From positions 138,666,415-138,730,414 of the forward strand of contig CM059187.1 of assembly GCA_030323885.1 (NCBI GenBank): DNA of 64,000 nt. Direction: 5' to 3'. Under the pieces are notes generated by a model. It was not told where the DNA came from. It saw nothing but the letters and a program-made list of their open reading frames with translations, and made no database searches. Numbering within the stretch: the stretch's first letter is position 1; each line of letters opens with the position of its first letter. Shown in pieces: positions 34,801 to 46,800 of this stretch. The position numbers were made by a program, and so were the translations under genes. This DNA is from Branchipolynoe longqiensis. Its lineage: Eukaryota > Annelida > Polychaeta > Phyllodocida > Polynoidae.

Positions 34801-37800
34801 TTATGTCCGTCCACTGGCACGAACCTGCAAATTGCCTATTTGATTGCCCTCTATATGCATGGTCTGCCGGTGCAAACTTAACTGGTCTGACAAGAGGCAC
34901 AAACTCCCCTGTCAGAATTATAAATCTCTCCTTGTACCCTACCCTTCATACATAACGTATATGCCTGAGAGCACCATGCATGGGTGCCAGACTATTTGTG
35001 CATGTGCCCTTGTTGCTGTGACCACTTTCAAGCACAACCAAAGCACAATTATGTATACAACTTTGTTTTAAACTGTATATAGTCATGGCTCTATATGCTA
35101 AGGGTAGACCTCTGACCCGAGCCCACAGGTAATGCCACTTCATATTTGTATGTTAGAAATTGATTGACATATATTGATTACAATTATTTAAATACTACCA
35201 CAGTGCACCTCAATTCCCGGTGCTGATGGAGCTGATCGGAATGAGATTTGTGCTGATGGAAAGGCCGGTCTCAACCTTTGGAACTGGTATGCCTGATATG
35301 GCACATTCACAGTAGTCCTTAATCTACACTTGCTATGCTGACCCCGCTTGGGCCTTCGCTTGATTACCCAAAAACCAACTAATGTCAATACCCAATTACC
35401 AATATGCAAGTGGCGACACTATCTACTATTGACCACACTCAACTGTTACTGATCCCTGTCTAATTGTCATATATCATCAACTCAAACAACAACATTAACA
35501 AGAACCTATTAAGTAGACCCTACATTAATTAACCAGCCCAGTGTTACAACATGATATACTAATATGCCCCCCCCCCCCCCATTGAGCTAACCACAACCAA
35601 AACTGAACTCAGCCTAAGCGAACAACCACCACATCATGGCTAAAAGCCAAATATCAAGTTTAACTAAAGCTGGATGCCCGCTAGGTGATAGGACTGGCAA
35701 GCATCCACGCCCAACAAAGAATACACTATACACCATGACATAAGTAAATACACAACCATATTCACAGTAACTGGGGGCAGGGGGTCCTTTAGGGGACGGG
35801 CATACCATATTTTCAGGGAAGGGGGCAGACCGATGGTGGCATGGGGCCCTTGGGTCCATGTCATCTGGGCGCACTTCCTTTAACAGATCTGAAGGGCCTG
35901 CCAGGACTCAAGATTGGCCACATAAACATACATAGCCTCACACATAAGATCAACCAGCTAAGAGCCGACCTACCCAGGTCTGGTTTTGATGTCTTCACTA
36001 TATCAGAAACATGGCTCAATAGAACAGTTGAAGACAGACTCACAACTATACCAGGTTACCAATTTATAAGGGCTGATAGAAAAACAAAGCAACTCAGTGG
36101 GCAGACCAAAGCGGGTGGTAGATTCAGGTGATGCACAGCTGCAACTAGTGTCAGTGGTACCAAACTAGATTCAGGTGCTACACTGCTTCATCTAGTGTCA
36201 GTGGTACCAAACTAGATTCAGGTGCTACACTGCTTCATCTAGTGTCAGTGGTACCAAACTTGATTCAGGTGATACACCGCTGCAACTAGTGTCAGTGGTA
36301 TCAAACTAGATTTAGGTGCTACACTGCTTCATCTCCATGTTGATGCAGGTAAACATGCTGAGCATAACCTATCAAATAGCAATATTGAGCTACAGTTGGC
36401 TGTAGTCACCAGACCCAATACAAAACTAATACTCATCGGCAAAGTATATAGATCCCCAAATGGCAACCTAAATGAAGGAATTGGCAAATAAGTAACTCGC
36501 TGCATGATCGGGAGGACCTCCGCCTCCTGGTAGACCCTCGCAATCGTCGTCTTGATATTCTGAACGATGAGTGACCATTGTCCACGTCCACGTGGGTCCA
36601 CGGTGAAGGTGGGAGACTCGGCTCTGTGGCCCTGTGTCCTGAAGCTGCCCTATCCAAGATGGCGGATGACTTTCCGCCAAAACGGGAGGTTCGCGGCCGC
36701 CATCTTTAACGGCCATCCTCCTTTGTGATCGTCTCTTCTCACGTCCACCCAACAACTCCTTGTATTCCTGCTCTAGGGTGGTGACCCATAACTCTTCCTT
36801 TAGTTCCTCGATTCACACCCTAGCTCTCCTCTCCCTGTCGTCCAACGACATAGCGGAAATGGTAGAGTCCATGTCGCTCTGATCCTCATCCAACCGCTCG
36901 TCTGTGACTTGCCGCAATCACGGCAGTATCCTGTCCCAGAACCAGGCATAATATCCGATCGTACTTAGACCTCCCTTGCCTCTCTTGCTAGGGCTCAGTC
37001 CGATCAGTTTGAAATTTGGGCGGCAAGTGAGGAAACCTGCCGATCTCGCCACCAATACTGGCCGCTCGTAGCGGTGCATCGGAGCAAATGCCAAGCCAGC
37101 CATCGATTGGACATAATACATAATAATATCAATACTCAGTTAACATAGACAGCAAGGCTGCATAATAAATTATATGTGCCTTGTGGTACAGGTTCTTGGC
37201 AGAACCGAAGGCTAAGGGAGCAAACCCTAAACAGAAAACCATGTCACTGTGGCAGCATTAAGGGCGGTTGATGTATGGAACTCCCAACATCTCCCGCCCA
37301 GTCACTGCAGGGACACATAGTTTTGCGCCTGTTTTGACATGTTCTTGCCGGTGTGAAACCTCTATTTGCTCCCCGAGAGAGTGCCGCTGGTAACTTGCAA
37401 AAGCCAGCAGCACTTCAACACTTTTGCAGGCAGCTTTCATGAGACATTAAGACCGACTCATGGACATCACTCTCACAGCAGAGAGCTAAATGGAGAGCGG
37501 CAGTCGAGTAATGAAAGCAGTCTTTGTCGCATCGCGACTGACAGCACGATGATGATGATGGTGATGATTAAATTTTACATTCATTGATTGTGGGTGTGTT
37601 TTTTTGTGTGTGGATATTCTTTTTAATGTTGCCTTTATTACCAAATATCTGTGTAAATAACTGTCAAAGTGTTTTTAATTTCCATATATTATTAAAATAT
37701 TACATTCATTCATTCATTGTGTGTGTTTTGTGGATTTCTTTTTTTAAACAAATGTTGCCTTTATTAGCAGATATTTGTGTAAATAACTGTCAGTTTTTAA

Positions 37801-40800
37801 ATTTAATATATATATTTAAAATATTATGTTCATTGACTAAAGTTGCATAGTCAAATTGTTTTGAGTTTCAGTCATTTTTCTGATATCAGGTCATGGTGCC
37901 AGCGGCCTGGTCTCCCAGTGGAGCAGCACTATAAAAGTCGCCATGAGTGCGCACTGTCACAAGTCGGTACCCGTCATGATATGACCTTAGATGTTGCTCG
38001 GATGTAAAAACAAAAACCAACCTATTTTGAGAAGTTAGTTGGCAAGAGGCGCATCCAAAGACATCAACAACTTCTGGACCTTGTCATGAAGGCTGGACTA
38101 TCAGCTTGAGGCCAAACCCGGCCGGTTGCCAATTAAGACCATGGCCCAGGGAAAGGTGTCCTACTTCCGGTTACATGCCTCCAGGTAGTGAAGTTGATAG
38201 CCCTCCCTCCTCTGTGCCTACTTATAACTAAAAGGTTGATTGGTTGTTGGGAGTTTTACCTCCTGGCAACATCTAAGGTCATATCAGGACAGGTACCAAC
38301 ATGTGACAGTGCGTACTCATGTCGACTTCATAGTGTAGCCCCACTCGGAGACCAGGCCACCAACACTATGACCTGATATCCCACTTAGTCACATTATCCT
38401 GACACTGAGCCAACCAGTCCTTGCCCCATCCTAATAATGCCAAACGCCTGCCTAGGAAGCGGCAAGTTTAGTCATTGGTTTGACTCGACCGAGACCGAGT
38501 GGTAGCAAACTAGATTCAGGTGCTACACTGCTTCATCTAGTGTCAGTAGTACCAAACTAGATTCAGGTGCTACACTGCTTCAACTAGTGTCAGTGGTACC
38601 AAACTAGATTCAGGTGATACACAGCTGTAACTAGTGTCAATGATACCAAACTAGATTCATCAGCTATATGACTTCATCTAGTAATATATCAATCCGCGAG
38701 AGGTTCATCTTGTGATGCTAATTCTACTTAAAGTTGCATAGTCCGATGGTTTTGAATTTCTGACATTTTCTGAGATAAATACATAAGGTTGATCATTAAA
38801 ATGTACCTTACTTTAGTTTGAAGTAACTTGTATTTTAACTGGCTAACTTTTGAAATACTTAAGTGCAACCACGTAAAATTAATTTTGGCATGCATGCCAA
38901 AACTCTGACACCATAGTCTTCTCAAGTAGCAGATTCTATTCAATTGACTCAGTATTCCCTTCTGTGTGGCGATAAATGTTTAATAAATGCACCAGTAAGT
39001 TAGATATGTAGAATCAAATCCAGATAATTGTTTTGGTTTTGAACATTTGAGGTTTTCATCGGACTATGCAGTTTTAAACATGAATGACAGCTACCCATAT
39101 AGTTAAACTATGGACTAGGTTCATTCATTCACTCATTTATTCAATCATTCAATTTGGATAAACAGGGTTTTTTTCTCTCCAGATGTTAGTTCGCAAGAGG
39201 CGCATCCAAATATATCAACAACTTCTGGACATTGCCATGAAGGCAGATTCGAACCTGGAAGGTGAAGATAAGCAGCATGAAGAGGCTGACGATGCCGGCC
39301 ATGAAGACATCGGAGTTGATGGAGGGCCCGATGCGCCCCATCACCGGAACGAACATGTTGAGCACACCATAGAAGAAGTACATCTCCAACAGAATCGGGA
39401 GGCCGGTGCCAAGCACGTGTAGGCACATGAACAAAGCATGCTTCTCTGAAATCACACACACACGCTTATTGTACACGATTGACTGAATGGTGGTTTCTTT
39501 ATGCCGTGTCGGCAGCATAGGCCATATTCACAGCGAAAATTGTTTGTTTCCTTTTACTTATTCAATTACATGTCAAGACACTCATGAATTTTAAAATCTC
39601 ACAATCATATAATTTGTGGCCATGGAAAATAAAATTCTAGATAAAATATTGTCATTCATTGATCAAATTGGTTTAATAGACCAACTGTCCTCAAAAAGGG
39701 CCAAATATCTATTTTAACTTTAGTAAAAAAGTCATGCATGCTGTTTGTAGTGTAAAATTGTTGGCGCAGTGCCTTAAAATCTACACAGTTTAATCAAAAG
39801 TGTTTGTTACAGGGGTTGAACAACCATGGTGAAATACAACACCACTTTTCACATTTGCTTTATAGTAAGACCACATACATCACTAACTAGCCTCGATGTG
39901 GAATGTTCATAGTAAATAACCAGCCTTACTTCTGTAGTCGACGTTGAGTAGGAAGCAGATGCGATCCCTGATGAGAAGAGGCAGCAGAACGGTGATCAGA
40001 AACAACACAGCCGAGTTGATGCCACGCAGTGTCATCAAACCGAGGGGCACCGACATGAGCACCAAGCTGGCATCAAAGTAGACAGCCTCGATGTCCCACT
40101 GACTGACCACAGTCTGAAACACATGCCACGCACTGCCATTTATCCACTACTCATTTAGTAGGCTATAGGAAGCCTACATCAGAATCTCATTCCGCACCTC
40201 ACTATCATCTAAGTATTGCTATCCACTACTCATTTAGTAGGCTATAGAAAGCCTGCATCAGAATGTCATTCCGCACCTCACTATCATCTAAGTATTGCTA
40301 TCCACTACTCATTTAGTAGGCTATAGGAAGCCTACATCAGAATCTCATTCCGCACCTCACTATCATCTAAGTATTGCTATCCACTACTCATTTAGTAGGC
40401 TATAGAAAGCCTGCATCAGAATGTCATTCCGCACCTCACTATCATCTAAGTATTGCTATCCACTACTCATTTAGTAGGCTATAGGAAGCCTGCATCAGAA
40501 TGTCATTCAGCACCTCCCTATCATCTAAGTATTGCTATCCACTACTCATTTAGTAGGCTATAGAAAGCCTGCATCAGAATGTCATTCCGCACCTCACTAT
40601 CATCTAAGTATTGCTATTCACTACTCATTTAGTAGGCTATAGAAAGCCTGCATCAGAATGTCATTCCGCACCTCACTATCATCTAAGTATTGCTATCCAC
40701 TACTCATTTAGTAGACTATAGGAAGCCTGCATCAGAATGTCATTCCGCACTTCACTATCATCTAAGTATTGCTATCCACTACTCATTTAGTAGACTATAG

Positions 40801-43800
40801 GAAGCCTGCATCAGAATGTCATTCCGCACCTCACTATCATCTAAGTATTGCTATCAACTACTCATTTAGTAGACTATAGGAAGCCTGCATCAGAATGTCA
40901 TTCCGCACCTCACTATCATCTAAGTATTGCTATCCACTACTCATTTAGTAGGCTATAGGAAGCCTGCATCAGAATGTCAGTCCGCACCTCACTATCATCT
41001 AAGTATTTCTATCCACTACTCATTTAGTCGGCTATAGAAAGCCTGCATCAGAATGTCATTCCGCACCTCACTATCATCTAAGTATTGCTATCCACTACTC
41101 ATTTAGTAGACTATAGGAAGCCTGCATCAGAATGTCATTCCACACCTCACTATCATCTAAGTATTGCTATCAACTACTCATTTAGTAGACTATAGGAAGC
41201 CTGCATCAGAATGTCATTCCGCACCTCACTATCATCTAAGTATTGCTATCCACTACTCATTTAGTAGGCTATAGGAAGCCTGCATCAGAATGTCAGTCCG
41301 CACCTCACTATCATCTAAGTATTTCTATCCACTACTCATTTAGTCGGCTATAGAAAGCCTGCATCAGAATGTCATTCCGCACCTCACTATCATCTAAGTA
41401 TTGCTATCCACTACTCATTTAGTAGGCTATAGGAAGCCTGCATCAGAATGTCATTCCGCACCTCACTATCATCTAAGTATTGCTATCCACTACTCATTTA
41501 GTAGGCTATAGGAAGCCTACATCAGAATGTCATTCAGCACCTCACTATCATCTAAGAATTACTATTTACTACTCATTGGGTAGACTATAAGAAGCCTGTG
41601 TCAAAATGTTGACTGGACCTCACTATCATCTAAGTATTACTATTCACTACTCATTGAGTAGGCTATAGGATGTTGGTTGTTGGAGTTTTACGTCCTGGCA
41701 ACATAAAAGGTCATATCAGGATGGGTACCGACTTGTGACAGTGCGCACACATGGCGACTTTATAGTGCTGCCACACTGGGAGACCAGGTTGCCAGCACCA
41801 TGACCTGATCTCCCACTCAGTCACATTATCCTGATACTGAGCCAACCATTCCATGCCCTATCCTAGTAATGGCGAGCACATGGCTAGGAAGTGACAAGTA
41901 TCAGTTCTTAAGTCATTGGTTTGACTCGGCCAGGGTTTGACCCCGTGGGTTCGAATCCCACGATCTACAAAAACGACCTACATCAGAATGTCGACTGCAC
42001 CTCACTATCATCAAAGTATTGCTATCCACTACTCATTGGGTAGGCTATAGAAAGCATGCATCAGAGTGTCGACTGCACCTCGTTGATCATTATTTATTTT
42101 TTGTTTAAGTGTTTTTATTCCTCTGAATAACATGTTGTCAGTGCTAATGCACTGGTCTTCCACCCCTAATCACAATTGCCTTTACACAGTAAACAAATCA
42201 ACAATATACAGATAGACAATTACAGGAAACTAAGCAAAACATCGATACATGAATGATAGGTAAAGATCAAGATAAGCGAAAAGAAACATATGCGGGGAGG
42301 TAGCTATGTTAAACTAGTATGGTAGGCGTCAGTAGGGGGGTGGGGCATAACTGATTATCTTTCTATTATAATTTACCTTACATAAACTTGGAAGTAACAT
42401 TGATTTCAAATGGCTAAATTAATTTTGGCGTGCTTGTAGAAAATTATTTACTTTGAAAAAAAAAAAAATTCAATTAAAAAGATAAAATACCTTGTAAAAT
42501 TTGCGCTTGGCGAGACTATGAATGCCGATGTTGGTGGCGACGGCCGGTGCCGCGTACAGACACAACACCCACGGGTGTGTGTACCAGGCCATGGGTCTGC
42601 CCGCCAGCTGCACCAGGTACCCTATAGCCACAGTGCACACGAGGCTACCAACCCACGACGCCACGATCACGCACACGGCGCGCACAAGCTGCCTCCAGTA
42701 CCACGACCCTACGACACCTGGTGGCGACAGAGCGCATTACTTGCTGATATTGTCGTAGACAAGAACAAGGGCGACCACCAATTCTTTTGCTATAGCATAG
42801 TCATGGGTTTATTTGTATGTTTGGTTGTTATTGTTTTACATCTAAGGCAACATCTAAGATTATATCTAAGGCAACATGTAAGGTCATATCTAAGGCAACA
42901 TATAAGGTCACATTAAGACAGGTACCGACTTGTGATAGGGCGCACTCATGGAAACTTTATAAATAGTGCTGCCCCACTGGAAGATCAGGTCACAGACACC
43001 ATGACCCGATATTCCACACAGTCACATTATCCTGATACTGTGCGAACCAGTCCTTGTCCTATCCTATTAATGCAGAGCGCCAGGCTAGATAACGACAAGT
43101 GCCAATTTTGTATGTCATTGGTTTGACTCGGCTGGGATTCGAACTCCCGATCTTCCGCACGGGAGGCCTGCGCTCTACCGATTCGACCACCGCATCCGAT
43201 TATAGTCATCGATGACGTCATATATAAATCTGAGGAGTGTTAACTGATGAATTCTCCCACACACGTTACTTTGTTTGTTTTTTTTGTTTGTTTTTTTTGT
43301 TTTGTTTTTTTCACTCGGCCCAATGACATTCATATCATACGAAGCCACAAGAAGCTCCAACTCCAACGGATACAAAAACAATTCTCCACATGTACAAAAG
43401 AAATAAACAAACAAAAAAGACATGACTATTTACATAATAGGCATCGCAACGGTCTTGTGGATAGATGGAGTGATTTTAGATGGGTCGAAGCTGAATCACA
43501 TTTGAAATCAATCAGATAAAATTCCCACGCGTGTGTAAAATAGGGCTCTCATTTACACTATTGTGTGACCAAAAATAAGAAGATTTTAACATTTTATTAG
43601 GAAGATAAGTTTTTGTGTGGCAACAGGCGGCATGACAATCGGACATACATCATGATATAATATAATCATACAATATATAATATCCATATATAATTATATT
43701 ATATGTACTTTTTCATACAGGTCCCACCATGTATCTAAGTGTCATTTTCTAGACTCTGCTTGCCTGAGCTGCTGATGACGTTAATGTGCTGTAAGTGATG

Positions 43801-46800
43801 ATTTTGCCCTTTGCATTAATTAGCTGATTTAAAAAAAAAAAAAGGTGGGTGTGATTGAAATTGGGGAGATTTGCACATGGAATCGTAATATCAGAAGAGA
43901 GTAGTCAAAATCGGAGCAGTTGGCATCTCTCCACTTATAGTACCTGACTGGGGGTGTGACCCCATGACCTTGCGGGTGATGCCGACCAGCACAATGAGGA
44001 TGACGAAGGTGTTGATGATGAGGCCGATGCGAGCAGGGTACAGCACGATGAACAGCCCCACCACGTCAAAGAACACCAAGCTGCCGTGCTTATACTCGCC
44101 CGGGTCAGCCAGCAGCGGCGAGTTGGCGATGGACCGGACAAGCGCCAGCAAGTTCTCACCTAGAACGATTAAACACAGACTGGTGGTCACGAAAGTCAAG
44201 CTTGTCTTATTTAACAAAGGCCTAAAGAGCACATTGATTTTCGTATCATCGGTTATTGGACGTCAAACATATGGTCATTCTGAAATATTTCTTTGAAGGA
44301 AACCTGCTGCCGCCACATAGGCAAATCTTTCCAATAAGCAGCAAGGGGTCTTTTATAAGCACTTTCCCAGACAGGACAGCACATACCACAGCCTTTGATG
44401 AACCAGTTGTGTACCACTGGTTGGAACAGAAAATAGCCCAAACTGCAAAGGGGTCCACTGAGCAGGATCGATAGGATGACCAGCACCTTCACAGGTGGAC
44501 ATGCTAACGCCTGGGCTACATCCCGCTCCTTGACCGGTGGTCACACTCAGTGTGTTGAGCACAGACCAGCTGTCACACTGACAGGTTGGATACAGACTGG
44601 TTGTCGCAGTGACAGTTTGAGTATAGGTGAGTTGTCACATTCACGGGTTAAATATCACCCGGTTGTCACACTCACCGATTGTTGCACTGATAGGTTGGAT
44701 ACAACCCAGTTGTCACACTGACAGGTTGGATAGAGACTGGTTGTCGCAGTGACAGTTTGAGTACAGGTGAGTTGTCACATTCACAGGTTAAATACTGCCT
44801 GGTTGTCACACTCACAGATTGAATATAGACTGATTGTTGCACTGATAGGTTGGATACTGCCCAGTTGTAACCCTGACAGGTTGCATCCAGACTGATTGTC
44901 ACACTCACATATTGAATATAGATCAGTTGTCGCATTGACAGCTTGGATACAGCTTCCTTGTTACCCTGACATGCTGGTCATCACACTCACAGGTTGAATA
45001 CAGACAGGTTGTCACACCCACACTGCTAGTCACATTCACAGATCAAGGAAATATCATGCGTGGTACTCTTGGTTTGGTGTATTAGGGTTTACGTTATAGC
45101 AACACCTAAGGTCATATCAGGGCGAGTACATACTTGTGACAGTGCACACTCATAACTGTTATAATGCTGCCCCACTTGAAAAAGTTATCTCATACTCAGT
45201 CACAGTATCCTGACACTGAGCTAACCAATCCTTCCCATACCCTAGTAATACCGCGTCCCAGGCAAGGTAAGGACAGGACTGATTAGCTTAGTGTCAGGAA
45301 AATGTGACTGAGTGTGATATCAGGTCAGAGTGCTGGAGGCACGGTAACCAAGTGACTATAATTTGTTTGTTTGTAACGACCCCCCCAGCACAAAAAGTAA
45401 ACATCGGCTTTTGGGAGTCAAGTGATTATAGTTGGTTGGTTGTTGGAATGTTACATCCTAACAACATCTAAGGTCATAACAGGACGGGTACTGACTTGTG
45501 ACAGTGCGCACTCATGGTGACTTCATAGTGCTGCCTACTGGGAAATCAGGCGACCAGCACGATGACTTGATACTCAGTAACATTATCCCGATACTGAACT
45601 AACTAGTCCTTGCCCTTTCCTATTAATGCCGAGCGCCAAGCTAGGAAGTGACAAGTATCAATTTTGTAAGTCATTGGTTTGACTCGACCGGGAACCAAAC
45701 TTCAGATCTCCCGCATGGGAGGCCTGCCCTCTATCGATTCGGCCACCACATCCGCTAAGTGATTATAAAGTCTCCATGACTGAGCTAGGTCACAAGTAGG
45801 TACCCATCTTGATATCACTGTCACATGTTTCTCAAACTGCAGTAAGTCAGTGATTAGAGTTGATATGTGTGAGTTCAGTGAATTTAGAGGAATGTAACAT
45901 ATTCTCTTCCAATGCCGCGTTCAGTCCGCAGATGTCAACAGATTCCTATATTAAAATTGTAATATCAAGAGAAAAAAAACAGCTTTCCATAACGTCCTCT
46001 GTAAATTTCGTGAATTCCATTCAATTTGATTTGCATTTTATAGGGGGTTAGATACACTTTAATGTGTTACAACAATAATACATTTATGTAGCTGTTCAGT
46101 AGGTTTACTTCGTTGCAAGAAGTGAGTGCATGCCAGCCTAAAGTCCATAATCGGCTATCTATAACCATAATAATACAGCTACCACATGTCTTCGCAACCC
46201 CCAACCCCCGGGCAAACTCTCTCCTCTCTCCCTCTATAAATAAAAAGTATTTACACCTGGAAAAAAGTAATTTTCCCATGAAAAAAGTATAATACTTTTT
46301 TTTTTTAAGTATAAAGGGCAGCACTGCCCTAACACACTTACTCAGTGTGTGTGCATGTGGGGGGAGAGGAAAGAGTAATTGGATTATGTGGCAGAAGTGC
46401 TGCTATATCTTAGACCTGTGCATACATGTGCCTGGGTTCAAATGAGGACAGGCTACAAATAGGCGGTCATGTTTGTGCCGTCTGGCGTCAACCGATCGCT
46501 TCAACTGTCCCTCTTCTAGCTGTGGGTGGAGGGGGGCAGGGGTTAGTATTGACCCCATTATGTAATTATCGGGTGTGGTGGCAAGCATGCGAGGCCTGCC
46601 CTCGCTAGTTCGCTTCCCAGTCGAGTCAAACCAATGACTTATAAAATAATGCTTGGCACTTGGCATTAATAGGATAGGGCAAGGACTGGTTATCTCAGTG
46701 TCAGGATAATATGACTTAGTGGGATATTGGGTCATGGTGCTGGTGGCCTGATTTCCCACATAGTCACCATGAGTGTGCACTGTCACAAGTCGGAACCCAT

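Noticed and set aside
39183..39422. 79-codon plus-strand frame as a gene
   Set aside because: Most of it is antisense to ERMP1 exon 9; only the first part belongs to a repeated segment.
40135..41668. CRISPR-like array (regular 79-bp period)
   Set aside because: There are no unique spacers between repeats and the context is a eukaryotic intron; it is a satellite.
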